Shown here: positions 8,730 to 17,001 of the stretch, piece by piece | How the letters are laid out: every line of letters begins with the position of its first letter | How positions within the stretch are numbered: position 1 is the stretch's first letter | Assembly (NCBI RefSeq): GCF_018688375.1 | Contig: NZ_CP061318.1 | Span: 682,001 to 746,000, forward strand | Reading direction: 5' to 3' | DNA: 64,000 nucleotides | Source: Polynucleobacter sp. AP-Ainpum-60-G11 | GTDB taxonomy: Bacteria > Pseudomonadota > Gammaproteobacteria > Burkholderiales > Burkholderiaceae | The notes under the pieces: generated by a model | Told to the model about the DNA's origin: nothing | The model's database searches: none | Seen by the model: the letters and a program-made list of their open reading frames with translations, nothing else | Program-made: the position numbers and the translations under genes

Positions 8730-8818
8730 GCCCGAGTGGTGAAATCGGTAGACACAGCAGATTTAAAATCTGCCGACTCAAAAAAGTCGTGCCGGTTCGA
8801 TTCCGGCCTCGGGCACCA
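8730..8818 (+). tRNA. tRNA-Leu (anticodon TAA)
   Basis: The acceptor arms GCCCGAG (8730-8736) and CTCGGGC (8808-8814) pair perfectly, followed by A and an encoded CCA. The anticodon loop TTTAAAA closes with a GCAGA/TCTGC stem and gives TAA. A long variable arm (class II) and the GGTTCGATTCC T-arm are present. The next CDS starts 22 bases beyond the CCA end. Confidence 0.97.
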
Positions 8819-8839
8819 ATCGATTGATTTCAGGCATCC

Positions 8840-9286
8840 TTGAAATATCTCCATTTCCTTTTCTTCTTTTTATTTGCTGCCCCCGGTTTGGCTGCAGAAC
8901 CCTTGAGTTTTGTTTGCGAGCGTTCGGAAAAGAATTACACCGAAACCTACGAATTCAAAGTTATTCCCGCTTCAAAAAATCAGAAGGCTAAAGCCTTTGT
9001 TGATGATCGAGATTTGGATCAGTCTAATGAGTTAGGCAGGCAAGCCGTTAAAGGCGTTTTAATCACCGAATCTACAGTCTTGGTTTCTATAGACGCATAT
9101 TTCCTACCAGAGAGTTTTGATGGTGTGCAGTATGGAGCGGGTACGGTAATCACGGTGATTGCGATCAATCGCGCCACTGGTCAGCTCAGAAAATCGGAGA
9201 CCATCAAAGGCGGAATTCTCTCGGCATCGCTAGGAGAGGGTACGAAGACCTACCAAGAGCAATGCACAACTACTAAAAAACCTTAG
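8840..9286 (+). CDS. Small secreted protein of unknown function
   Basis: Not recognised. A signal peptide (MKYLHFLFFFLFAAPGLAA) precedes a mature part of about 128 residues with two cysteines (FVCERSE and QEQCTT) that could form a disulfide, and a mostly beta-type pattern. TTG at 8840 is the only in-frame start downstream of the stop at 8825 that gives this signal peptide. It begins 22 bases after tRNA-Leu and has no obvious promoter of its own, so it may be co-transcribed with the tRNA. Its stop overlaps the exbD stop on the other strand. Confidence 0.7.
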   Translation: MKYLHFLFFFLFAAPGLAAEPLSFVCERSEKNYTETYEFKVIPASKNQKAKAFVDDRDLDQSNELGRQAVKGVLITESTVLVSIDAYFLPESFDGVQYGAGTVITVIAINRATGQLRKSETIKGGILSASLGEGTKTYQEQCTTTKKP

Positions 9287-9696
9287 TTAGGCTCTGTTAC
9301 AAACCCCAACTTTGTTAAACCTGCTCGACGTGATGCAGCTAGGACTTGAGCAACGTATTCATACTTCACAGATTTATCTGCGCGCAAATTGATTTCAGGT
9401 TGCGGTTCTTTTTGAGCGGCTTTTTCAGCATAGCCATCAAACGTCTTCAAATCAATCGGCGTGCTATTCCAAAATATTTGACCTTTAGCATCAATCGAGA
9501 GTTGTACTGATTCTGGCTTTACTTCGTTACGTACGCTATTTGCTTTGGGTAGCTCAACCTTAACCGCCTGCTGAATCACTGGCAAAGTAATGATGAAAAT
9601 AATTAAGAGCACCAACATGACGTCCACCATTGGTGTCATGTTGATTTCGGCCATGATGCCGCTTTCCTCTTGATCGTTCTGAAGATTAAAGGACAT
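9283..9696 (-). CDS. exbD: Biopolymer transport protein ExbD/TolR family
   Basis: ExbD works with ExbB and TonB to use the proton gradient for energising outer-membrane receptors. The protein has a short cytoplasmic N-terminus, one membrane helix (about residues 24-42) with the conserved proton-path Asp25 in MTPMVDVMLVLL, and a periplasmic domain ending LAASRRAGLTKLGFVTEP. It follows exbB by two bases in the order tonB-exbB-exbD. The TonB partner makes ExbD more likely than TolR. Confidence 0.92.
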   Translation of the reverse strand: MSFNLQNDQEESGIMAEINMTPMVDVMLVLLIIFIITLPVIQQAVKVELPKANSVRNEVKPESVQLSIDAKGQIFWNSTPIDLKTFDGYAEKAAQKEPQPEINLRADKSVKYEYVAQVLAASRRAGLTKLGFVTEPN

Positions 9697-9698
9697 AT

Positions 9699-10391
9699 TT
9701 ATTCTCCGGACTTCACGCGGGCGCCAGTCACAAAGTAAGCAAGAAGGTCATTGCCAAAACGATTTAGATCGGCAAGCAATAATTTATTGGCGCGATTAAT
9801 TGCATTAAAGCCCAGCACGGCTGGGATCGCCACCGCTAAACCCAGGGCAGTCATGATGAGTGCTTCACCAATAGGGCCGGCAACTTGATCAATTTGCGCG
9901 CTACCCGAACTGCTGATTGCAATCAAGGCGTGATAAATGCCCCACACGGTTCCGAACAATCCAATAAATGGTGCAGTTGCTCCGGTTGAGCCTAAAAAGG
10001 TAAGGCCTTTTTGAAGCTGGGCAGCAATGCCATCAATACTGTTCTTTAAGCTTCTTGCCATCCACTCAGAGTAATTCAATGTTTGCAGGAGTTCGCGATG
10101 ATTAGTTGATTGGCTTTGATGGTGGGTAGAGGCGCCACTAGCAGCTTTGGCAATCTGGTAATAAGGATTGCTGGCGTGGCTAGTGAATGCACTGAGACCT
10201 TGGTCATATGAAGTGGCACGCCAAAATTGCTCGAGCTCAGGCTTCAGTTTTCGCAGATTGCGTAAGTCCCAAAAGCGGGATAGCAAAATTACCCAGGTCA
10301 CAATCGAGCAAATGAGCAGTGCAATCGCCACAAAGCGAGTAATTGCATCGCCCTCGAGCCAGAGATTTGCTAAGCCAAATGGTGTGTTCAT
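9699..10391 (-). CDS. exbB: Biopolymer transport protein ExbB (MotA/TolQ/ExbB proton channel)
   Basis: This is the proton-channel subunit of the TonB system. Three membrane segments are visible: about residues 18-40, 130-155 and 165-195. The family signature spans the last two (GATAPFIGLFGTVWGIYHAL and PIGEALIMTALGLAVAIPA). The 230-residue length is usual. The gene lies 4 bases downstream of tonB and 2 upstream of exbD, which implies one transcript. Confidence 0.93.
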   Translation of the reverse strand: MNTPFGLANLWLEGDAITRFVAIALLICSIVTWVILLSRFWDLRNLRKLKPELEQFWRATSYDQGLSAFTSHASNPYYQIAKAASGASTHHQSQSTNHRELLQTLNYSEWMARSLKNSIDGIAAQLQKGLTFLGSTGATAPFIGLFGTVWGIYHALIAISSSGSAQIDQVAGPIGEALIMTALGLAVAIPAVLGFNAINRANKLLLADLNRFGNDLLAYFVTGARVKSGE

Positions 10392-10395
10392 AATA

Positions 10396-11091
10396 TTAAT
10401 TCTTTAAATTAAATTTAATTAAAAGGTTGGTAGAAATTCTTTGGGGCGAGCCATTTACTACAAATGGTTTAAAGCGATAACGACGACCGATCTCAGTTGC
10501 TGCTCGATCCAATCTTGGAAAGGAGCTTGAGCGTAATAAAGCAACATCCTCAACACTACCCGACTCATCAATGATCAATCGAACTACTACTTCACCTTGC
10601 TCGCCTGATCTCTTCGAAAAAGAAGGGTAGTAGGCATCTGCGTCAGGCTGATAGACGACAACCAGTTTACCAATGTCAGTCTGAATGGGTGTGCCGCTCG
10701 ATCCAGAGGTGGTTGCTGGTGCAACGGTGGCATTCGGAGCCTGTGACTCACTTTTAGATTGCTGAGGTGTGGGAGGGGTGGGAGCCTGCTGCTGAGTTTG
10801 TGGTGGAGTTGGTGCTTGCGTGGATTTCTCATCCACCGTTTTCTTCTTTTGCTCTTGTTTAGGTTTTGGTGGGGGCGCAGCTGGAGCGGCCTGGGGCTGT
10901 TTAGCCGCCTCTGGGCTCACGAGATTGGCCATTACTCGCGCATCATCTAAATTGTTATCAGTGTCCGGCTTCATACCACTTTGAAAGCCGATTAAAAAAA
11001 GCAGGTGAAGGGCAATAACAATGCCAATGATGATGCGATCGGTTTTCTCGAATGGTATTCGGGAGTTCAATTGATTTAAGAAAGTGCCCAT
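10396..11091 (-). CDS. tonB: Energy transducer TonB
   Basis: TonB links the ExbBD motor to outer-membrane receptors for iron chelates, cobalamin and similar cargo. It has an N-terminal membrane anchor (about residues 19-37), a periplasmic Pro/Gln/Lys-rich spacer (about 65-125, with repeats such as APTPPQTQQQAPTPPTPQQ) and a C-terminal TonB fold containing GEVVVRLIIDESGSVEDVALL and an FKPFVVNGSP strand. Its ATG shares one base with the murI stop (TAATG), indicating coupled translation. No TonB-dependent receptor gene is in the window. Confidence 0.92.
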   Translation of the reverse strand: MGTFLNQLNSRIPFEKTDRIIIGIVIALHLLFLIGFQSGMKPDTDNNLDDARVMANLVSPEAAKQPQAAPAAPPPKPKQEQKKKTVDEKSTQAPTPPQTQQQAPTPPTPQQSKSESQAPNATVAPATTSGSSGTPIQTDIGKLVVVYQPDADAYYPSFSKRSGEQGEVVVRLIIDESGSVEDVALLRSSSFPRLDRAATEIGRRYRFKPFVVNGSPQRISTNLLIKFNLKN

Positions 11092-11894
11092 TAAAAAGTG
11101 CTCACCAATTGAGACTCAATAGCGTGCTCATCTAAGTCGGACTGCATGAGCTCTTGCGCCATGTGATGTAAGAGTTCTGCATCTTTACTGCTGATAAATC
11201 GAATAGAGCCACATTTACCATCGGCCAAATGGGTGCCTTGTGCCTCCAACCTTCTTTTGAGTTGGCGCACTACCGCATCACTGGTGTCTATCAAATTGAT
11301 CGAATCCCCTAGCAATTTACGTATCGCTTTTCGTAAGAAGGGGTAGTGTGTGCAACCTAAGACCAGGGTATCTGCCCCAGCATCCTGAATCGGCTCAAGA
11401 TGTTCAGCAAGCAGCTCCAATGTTGCTTCACCGTTAGCTTGGCCTGCTTCAATTAGGGGAACCAAGCCCGCGCCAGCTTGTTTAATGAATTGACAGTTGG
11501 GAAGGGTGGCTAGTAGGGCGCTAAATTTATCACTCTTCAGGGTGGCTTCCGTAGCAAGAACGCCAACTACGCCATTTTCGGACTGCATTGCGGCTGGTTT
11601 AATTCCTGGCTCTACGCCGATGATCGGAATATGGCTAAGTTCATTGCGAATATGCGCTATGGCTTCAGCTGTTGCTGTATTGCATGCCACCATAATTGCA
11701 TCACAACCTTGAGCTGCTAAGTATTGACAGAGCTCCATGCTGCGAGAGGCAATCCACTCGCTAGACTTTTCTCCATAGGGCGCATTAATGGAGTCTGCTA
11801 AATAAATATAGTCATGCTCGGGAAGCTGGCGCAGAGCCTCATCCAAAATGGATAAGCCTCCAACCCCAGAATCAAAAACTCCGATGAGTGCCAA
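11091..11894 (-). CDS. murI: Glutamate racemase
   Basis: MurI makes D-glutamate for peptidoglycan. The family's two catalytic cysteines are present in VACNTAT (Cys71) and LGCTHYPFL (Cys181), and the substrate motif GVFDSGVGGLSI starts at residue 5. The length of 267 residues is standard. It lies 42 bases downstream of the fumarase gene and overlaps tonB, so fumarase-murI-tonB-exbB-exbD probably share a transcript. Confidence 0.95.
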   Translation of the reverse strand: MALIGVFDSGVGGLSILDEALRQLPEHDYIYLADSINAPYGEKSSEWIASRSMELCQYLAAQGCDAIMVACNTATAEAIAHIRNELSHIPIIGVEPGIKPAAMQSENGVVGVLATEATLKSDKFSALLATLPNCQFIKQAGAGLVPLIEAGQANGEATLELLAEHLEPIQDAGADTLVLGCTHYPFLRKAIRKLLGDSINLIDTSDAVVRQLKRRLEAQGTHLADGKCGSIRFISSKDAELLHHMAQELMQSDLDEHAIESQLVSTF

Positions 11895-11936
11895 GTAAAG
11901 TTCGCTTAACTAACGCTAGCCAATGAAATAAACGAC

Positions 11937-13460
11937 TTAAGCAATCTTGACTGGAATTCCGCCAATCTTTGCTTGCCATTCTTTCGGGCCGGTCTCATGC
12001 ATAGAGATACCTGCAGAGCTCACGGCTACCGTCACCGGCATATCTTTGACATCGAACTCATAAATGGCTTCCATACCTAGGTCAGCAAAGCCAACTACCT
12101 TTGCTGTCTGAATCGCTTTAGAAACTAAGTAAGCAGCGCCACCAACTGCCATGAGATAGGCGGACTTGTGTTTCTTAATTGCTTCGATTGCAGTTGGACC
12201 CCGTTCTGCTTTACCAATCATGGAGATTAAGCCTGTTTTCGCAAGCATCATCTCAGTGAATTTATCCATGCGGGTGGATGTAGTCGGGCCGGCTGGACCA
12301 ACGGCTTCGTTGCCCACTGGATCAACTGGACCAACGTAATAGATCACTCGGTTCTTAAAGCTGACGGGCAATTCTTCACCCTTAGCAAGCATGTCCTGAA
12401 TGCGCTTATGAGCAGCATCACGACCAGTCAAAATTTTGCCATTGAGGAGGAGTGTTTCACCTTCTTTCCAGCCGGCCACTTCTTCGGCAGTCAAGGTATC
12501 CAAGTTCACACGCTTGGATTTTTTGGTGTCTGGAGTCCAGGTCACATCTGGCCAGTCAGATAAGGAAGGCTTTTCTAAGATCGCCGGGCCATCGCCATGC
12601 AGGTGGAAATGTACGTGACGGGTCGCGGCACAGTTCGGGATCATCGCCACCGGCAAGGAAGCAGCATGTGTTGGGTATTCCATGATCTTGATATCGAGGA
12701 CAGTAGCTAAACCACCGAGGCCTTGTGCACCAATACCGAGCTTATTGACCTTCTCATATAGCTCTAAGCGTAGTTCTTCGGCTCGAGTCTTGGCGCCGCG
12801 TGCGATCAATTCTTGAATATCTACTGGACCCATCAGTGATTCCTTGGCCATCAACATGGCTTTTTCTGGGGTACCGCCAATACCAATACCCAGGATGCCA
12901 GGAGGACACCAGCCTGCACCCATGGTTGGAACAGTCTTGAGCACCCAGTCCACGATGGAGTCGGAGGGGTTAAGCATGACCATCTTGGCTTTGTTTTCGG
13001 AGCCACCACCTTTGGCGGCGCAAATCACCTCAACATCATCGCCTGGGACGATTTCGTAATGAACGACAGCAGGGGTGTTATCCCCTGAATTTTTACGTTT
13101 ACCAGCGGGATCCGTCAAAACTGAGGCGCGCAATGGGTTGTCTGGGTTCATATAAGCCCGACGCACACCCTCATTCACCATCTCAGTAACGCTCATGGTG
13201 GCGTCACCCCATTGGACATTCATGCCAATTTTGAGGAAAACGACTGCGATACCAGTGTCTTGGCAAAGGGGGCGATGACCTTCTGCGCACATCCGACTAT
13301 TGGTCAAGATCTGAGCGATTGCATCCTTAGCTGCAGCTCCTTGCTCTAACTCATAAGCCTTACCCATGGCGGAGATGAAGTCCTTTGGGTGATAGTAAGA
13401 AATGAACTGGAATGCGTCTGCAACGCTTTGAATGAGGTCGTTTTGTTTGATATTTGTCAT
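11937..13460 (-). CDS. fumA: Fumarate hydratase, class I (iron-sulfur)
   Basis: This is a single-chain, oxygen-sensitive [4Fe-4S] fumarase of the TCA cycle. Cysteines and motifs typical of class I are seen in RPLCQDTGIAV, CAAKGGGSENKAKM and GAGWCPPGILGIGIGG. The C-terminal beta-domain contains GPTTSTRMDKFTEMML. The 507-residue length matches bacterial class I fumarases rather than class II FumC. It is divergent from acs across 166 bases, an arrangement suiting common control of acetate entry and the TCA cycle; that is inference. The symbol could equally be fumB. Confidence 0.93.
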   Translation of the reverse strand: MTNIKQNDLIQSVADAFQFISYYHPKDFISAMGKAYELEQGAAAKDAIAQILTNSRMCAEGHRPLCQDTGIAVVFLKIGMNVQWGDATMSVTEMVNEGVRRAYMNPDNPLRASVLTDPAGKRKNSGDNTPAVVHYEIVPGDDVEVICAAKGGGSENKAKMVMLNPSDSIVDWVLKTVPTMGAGWCPPGILGIGIGGTPEKAMLMAKESLMGPVDIQELIARGAKTRAEELRLELYEKVNKLGIGAQGLGGLATVLDIKIMEYPTHAASLPVAMIPNCAATRHVHFHLHGDGPAILEKPSLSDWPDVTWTPDTKKSKRVNLDTLTAEEVAGWKEGETLLLNGKILTGRDAAHKRIQDMLAKGEELPVSFKNRVIYYVGPVDPVGNEAVGPAGPTTSTRMDKFTEMMLAKTGLISMIGKAERGPTAIEAIKKHKSAYLMAVGGAAYLVSKAIQTAKVVGFADLGMEAIYEFDVKDMPVTVAVSSAGISMHETGPKEWQAKIGGIPVKIA

Positions 13461-13626
13461 GGTTTTAGGCTTAATTTATAAGGTTTCTTCTATTTTAAGG
13501 GTTTGCCATAGAGCAAATCCAGCGTGTTTTCACTTATCTTATTAGCTCTTGGGGGTGTATTCCCCTAACTCTGCGCTTTTTTTGCGGAAAAAGACGACTG
13601 ATTATTGAATAGAAGGGCTGTGAAGT

Positions 13627-15600
13627 ATGGAACCATTGATGCAAGAAAACCGCGTATTTAACCCACCAGCAGACTTTGTTAAATCTGCCGCCATTCCTGG
13701 AATGGAAGCTTACAACAAGCTTTGTGCTGAAGCTAATAGTGATTATGACGGTTTCTGGGGTCGTCTTGCAAAAGAAAACATTTTCTGGAAAAAGCCTTTT
13801 ACTAAAGTTCTTGATGAATCCAAAGCGCCTTTCTACAAGTGGTTTGAGGATGGCACAACCAATGCTTCGTACAACTGTTTAGATCGCCAAGTTGAAAATG
13901 GTCTTGGTAATAAGACTGCGATTATTTTTGAAGCTGATGATGGTTCAGTTACCAATGTAACTTACCAAGATTTGTTGGATCGCGTTTGCAAAATGGCAAA
14001 TGCACTTCGCAAAATGGGCATCAAGTCTGGTGATAGCGTCATTATTTATATGGCAATGACTATCGAAGGCATTGTTGCGATGCAGGCTTGTGCCCGTATC
14101 GGCGCAATCCACTCTGTAGTGTTTGGCGGATTCTCTGCTCAAGCCTTGCGTGACCGCATTATTGACGTAGGTGCAGTTGCAGTGATTACTGCTGATGGAC
14201 AATTCCGTGGCGGCAAGTCATTGCCCTTAAAAGCCATTTGTGATGAGGCACTCTCAACAGGCGAGTGCGGCAAGGTTAAGCATGTCATCGTAAACAAGCG
14301 TACTGGCAGTGATATCACCATGACAGCGGGTCGTGATGTTTGGATGCAAGAGATTGTTGCTAATGAATCCACTACTTGCGAGCCAGAGTGGGTTAGCGCT
14401 GAGCATCCACTGTTTATTCTTTATACATCAGGTTCAACAGGTAAACCAAAGGGTGTGCAGCACTCTACAGGTGGCTACCTCTTGTGGGCGATTCTCACAA
14501 TGAAGTGGACCTTTGACATTAAGCCAAATGATGTCTTCTGGTGTACTGCTGACATCGGCTGGGTAACAGGTCACTCCTATATTACTTATGGCCCACTCGC
14601 AGTTGGCGCTACTGAGATCGTATTTGAAGGTGTTCCAACTTATCCGAATGCTGGACGTTTCTGGGACATGATCCAAAAACACAAAGCAACAATTTTCTAT
14701 ACAGCTCCAACTGCAATTCGCTCATTGATTAAGGCATCTAGCAATGATCCAGCAGTGCATCCAAAGAGCTATGACTTATCTTCATTGCGTCTCTTGGGTT
14801 CTGTAGGTGAGCCAATTAATCCAGAAGCATGGATGTGGTACTACGAGAATGTGGGTGGCTCACGTTGCCCAATCGCAGATACCTTCTGGCAAACCGAAAC
14901 TGGTGGCCATATGATTTCACCATTACCAGGTGCGACTCCGATGATCCCGGGTTCTTGCACATTGCCATTGCCAGGTATTCAGGCGGCGATTGTGGATGAG
15001 GCTGGTGTAGATGTTCCGAATGGTCAAGGCGGCATCTTGGTTGTTAAGCGTCCTTGGCCTTCCATGATTCGTACAATCTGGAATGATCCGGATCGTTTCG
15101 TGAAGTCGTATTTCCCAGAAGAGTTGGGCGGCACCTTGTATCTAGCCGGTGACGGCGCAATCCGCAATAAAGAAACTGGTTACTTCACGATTACTGGTCG
15201 TATCGATGACGTGTTGAACGTTTCTGGTCATCGCATGGGCACGATGGAAATCGAATCTTGCTTGGTTGCTAACCCATTGGTTGCTGAAGCTGCGGTAGTT
15301 GGTCGTCCTGATGACATGACTGGTGAAGCAATTTGTGTATTCGTGGTGCTCAAAGGCGGTCGCCCAACAGGTGATGAAGCCAAGAAGATCGCGACCGAGT
15401 TGCGTAACTGGGTAGGTAAAGAGATTGGACCGATTGCTAAACCTAAGGACGTACGCTTTGGTGATAACTTACCTAAGACCCGTTCTGGCAAGATCATGCG
15501 TCGCTTGCTGCGAGTGATTGCTAAAGGTGAAGAGGTTACTCAAGATACTTCAACCCTCGAGAATCCAGCAATTTTGGAGCAGCTCAAAGAGTCTGTTTAA
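13627..15600 (+). CDS. acsA: Acetate-CoA ligase (acetyl-CoA synthetase)
   Basis: AcsA activates acetate to acetyl-CoA through acetyl-AMP. Adenylation signature [13 protein letters not shown] is near residues 266-278, and [11 protein letters not shown] and a [13 protein letters not shown] segment follow. The [11 protein letters not shown] tail carries the lysine (Lys622 from this start) that is the usual acetylation switch. The first ATG (13627) has AGAAGGGC upstream; an ATG at 13639 is a possible alternative. The 166-base divergent region before it includes GGGGG-TGTATT-CCCC symmetry but no promoter I would call confidently. tRNA-Ser(GGA) follows on the same strand. Confidence 0.96.
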   Translation: MEPLMQENRVFNPPADFVKSAAIPGMEAYNKLCAEANSDYDGFWGRLAKENIFWKKPFTKVLDESKAPFYKWFEDGTTNASYNCLDRQVENGLGNKTAIIFEADDGSVTNVTYQDLLDRVCKMANALRKMGIKSGDSVIIYMAMTIEGIVAMQACARIGAIHSVVFGGFSAQALRDRIIDVGAVAVITADGQFRGGKSLPLKAICDEALSTGECGKVKHVIVNKRTGSDITMTAGRDVWMQEIVANESTTCEPEWVSAEHPLFILYTSGSTGKPKGVQHSTGGYLLWAILTMKWTFDIKPNDVFWCTADIGWVTGHSYITYGPLAVGATEIVFEGVPTYPNAGRFWDMIQKHKATIFYTAPTAIRSLIKASSNDPAVHPKSYDLSSLRLLGSVGEPINPEAWMWYYENVGGSRCPIADTFWQTETGGHMISPLPGATPMIPGSCTLPLPGIQAAIVDEAGVDVPNGQGGILVVKRPWPSMIRTIWNDPDRFVKSYFPEELGGTLYLAGDGAIRNKETGYFTITGRIDDVLNVSGHRMGTMEIESCLVANPLVAEAAVVGRPDDMTGEAICVFVVLKGGRPTGDEAKKIATELRNWVGKEIGPIAKPKDVRFGDNLPKTRSGKIMRRLLRVIAKGEEVTQDTSTLENPAILEQLKESV

Positions 15601-15660
15601 GCAACTCAGCATGCTTTTAGAGGCAAACCCTTCCGGCAAACGTATAATCAATGGCTGTAC

Positions 15661-15751
15661 GGAAGGGTGGATGAGCGGTTTAAGTCACACGCCTGGAAAG
15701 CGTGCGTAGGTTAATAGCCTACCGCGGGTTCGAATCCCGCCTCTTCCGCCA
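15661..15751 (+). tRNA. tRNA-Ser (anticodon GGA)
   Basis: The 5' arm GGAAGGG pairs with CTCTTCC (15741-15747, one G-T pair), followed by G and an encoded CCA. Anticodon stem CACGC/GCGTG closes loop CTGGAAA, giving GGA. A long variable arm is present, as expected for serine. A TATAAT box at 15643-15648 lies 13 bases upstream, without a clear -35. A terminator follows at 15760. Confidence 0.97.
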
Positions 15752-15759
15752 GTAGTTTG

Positions 15760-15785
15760 AAACCACCTTCGGGTGGTTTTTTCAT
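15760..15785 (+). terminator. Rho-independent terminator after tRNA-Ser(GGA)
   Basis: AACCACC and GGTGGTT close a TTCG tetraloop, followed by a T tract. It lies nine bases after the tRNA CCA. Confidence 0.9.
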
Positions 15786-15845
15786 TGCTTTTTTCTGATT
15801 TTGGCCCTAAATCTGCAGCACTTATTCATTTATTTAAGTCTTCAA

Positions 15846-15886
15846 CCCCCTGTTTTTAATCAAAAAATGGGGTTTTTGATATTTTT
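15846..15886 (+). terminator. Weak terminator-like hairpin upstream of the phasin promoter
   Basis: CCCC-TG-TTTTT and AAAAA-AT-GGGG can pair with two central mismatches around AATC, and are followed by TTTTTGATATTTTTG. It would insulate the phasin promoter from read-through. Mostly A-T pairs, so the call is tentative. Confidence 0.4.
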
Positions 15887-15887
15887 G

Positions 15888-15948
15888 TTGCATTGCCGCA
15901 AATAATTCTTGCAGTGCAATAAAAAACTTTTTACAATGGTGCATCGCA
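15888..15948 (+). promoter_or_regulatory. Phasin promoter with overlapping TGC/GCA palindromes
   Basis: A -35 TTGCAG (15909-15914) and a -10 TACAAT (15932-15937) are separated by 17 bases. The -35 lies inside the perfect palindrome TTGCAGTGCAA (15909-15919). Related motifs TTGCATTGCCGCAA (15888-15901) and TGCATCGCA (15940-15948, at the predicted start site) flank it. PHB regulators of the PhaR type are known to bind TGC/GCA-rich dyads near phasin genes, so this fits a PhaR operator; the assignment to PhaR is inference. Confidence 0.6.
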
Positions 15949-15984
15949 ATAAATTTTATCAATTTAAAAAGTTAGGAAAAAATC

Positions 15985-16557
15985 ATGTTCCAGAATCAAT
16001 TAAACGACCAACTCTCACAAGCTCAAGCTAAAGCTGTTGAAAACGCTAAGTACTTGGCTCAAGTAGCTGTTGAAAGCGCAAAAGAATTAGCCGAAATCAA
16101 CCAAGCTGCTGCTAAAGATGCTTTAGTTGTTGCTCAAGATGCAAGCGCACAATTGTTGGCAATCAAAGATGCACAACAGTTAGCAAAATTGGCTCAGCCA
16201 GAAACTGCACAAGAAGCTGCTAAGTACGCTGCTGCTTACCAAGCTAAAGTAAACAAAGTTGTACGTAACGGTAACAAAGAAGTTGCTCAAGTAGTTGAAG
16301 CTTCTATTGATGACGCACGTGCTGACATGGTTAAGTTTGTTAAAGAAGCTACTAAGACAGCTCCTGCTGGTTCTGAGGCATTTGTTTCTGCATTCAAAAC
16401 TGCATTTGAAACTTCACTCCAACAGTTTGACCAAGTTCGCGCTTCAGCAACTGACGCTTTCGCAAACTTTGAGAAAAGTGTTGACGCTGCATTGGCTAAC
16501 ATGCAAGGCCAATACGCTGTAGCTAAGCCAGCTGCTAAAAGCCGTAAAGCTGCTTAA
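15985..16557 (+). CDS. phaP: Phasin (PHA granule-associated protein)
   Basis: Phasins coat polyhydroxyalkanoate granules. The 190-residue protein is almost wholly helical and Ala/Lys/Gln-rich, with amphipathic repeats (SQAQAKAVENAKYLAQVAVE) and a basic tail AAKSRKAA, typical of the Burkholderiales phasin family. TAGGAAA precedes the ATG. The codon use (many GCT and CAA) looks adapted for high expression. Its own promoter (15909-15937) and a downstream terminator make it monocistronic. No PHA synthase gene is in the window. Confidence 0.9.
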   Translation: MFQNQLNDQLSQAQAKAVENAKYLAQVAVESAKELAEINQAAAKDALVVAQDASAQLLAIKDAQQLAKLAQPETAQEAAKYAAAYQAKVNKVVRNGNKEVAQVVEASIDDARADMVKFVKEATKTAPAGSEAFVSAFKTAFETSLQQFDQVRASATDAFANFEKSVDAALANMQGQYAVAKPAAKSRKAA

Positions 16558-16581
16558 TTCGTTTTAAAAGCTTTGCACGAG

Positions 16582-16605
16582 AAACCGCCTTCGGGCGGTT
16601 TTTCT
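16582..16605 (+). terminator. Rho-independent terminator after phaP
   Basis: AAACCGCC and GGCGGTTT close a TTCG tetraloop followed by a T tract, 25 bases after the phasin stop. Confidence 0.92.
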
Positions 16606-16655
16606 ATTTCTACTTGCCGTAAGATCACTGTACTCAATCAAGAATGGAGAAACAC

Positions 16656-16961
16656 ATGATCTTTGCAATCCTTTTAATGGATCGTCCTGGTACTGCAGAG
16701 TTACGCATCCAAGTGCGACCAGAGCATCGCGCCTATTTAGGTCAGCTGGCCGACAAGATGGCTTTTGCTGGCCCATTAACATCGGAAGATGGCAAGACCA
16801 CGGTTGGTAGTTTGTTGGTGATGGATTTTCCGAGTAAGGCAGACGTTGAGGCCTGGTTGGCAAATGAGCCCTTCACTAAAGCAGGTGTCTACGAAAAACC
16901 AGTCATTCATGCATTTAATAATGGATGGACGCAAAAGGTGGGATTCCCGCCGGCAGTCTAA
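16656..16961 (+). CDS. YciI family protein
   Basis: A small dimeric alpha-beta-barrel-type protein of the YciI family (fold related to muconolactone isomerase); the biological role is generally unknown. Family features are the opening MIFAILLMDRPG, a central His in RPEHRAYLGQL, DGKTTVGSLLVMDFPSKADVEAWL and a C-terminal VHAF-like strand (VIHAFNNGW). I start at the ATG at 16656 because GGAGA lies just upstream; an in-frame ATG at 16644 would fall before that site. Confidence 0.85.
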   Translation: MIFAILLMDRPGTAELRIQVRPEHRAYLGQLADKMAFAGPLTSEDGKTTVGSLLVMDFPSKADVEAWLANEPFTKAGVYEKPVIHAFNNGWTQKVGFPPAV

Positions 16962-17001
16962 ATACAATTTGGTATTTACTCTTGAGATCTAGGCGATTGC
17001 A

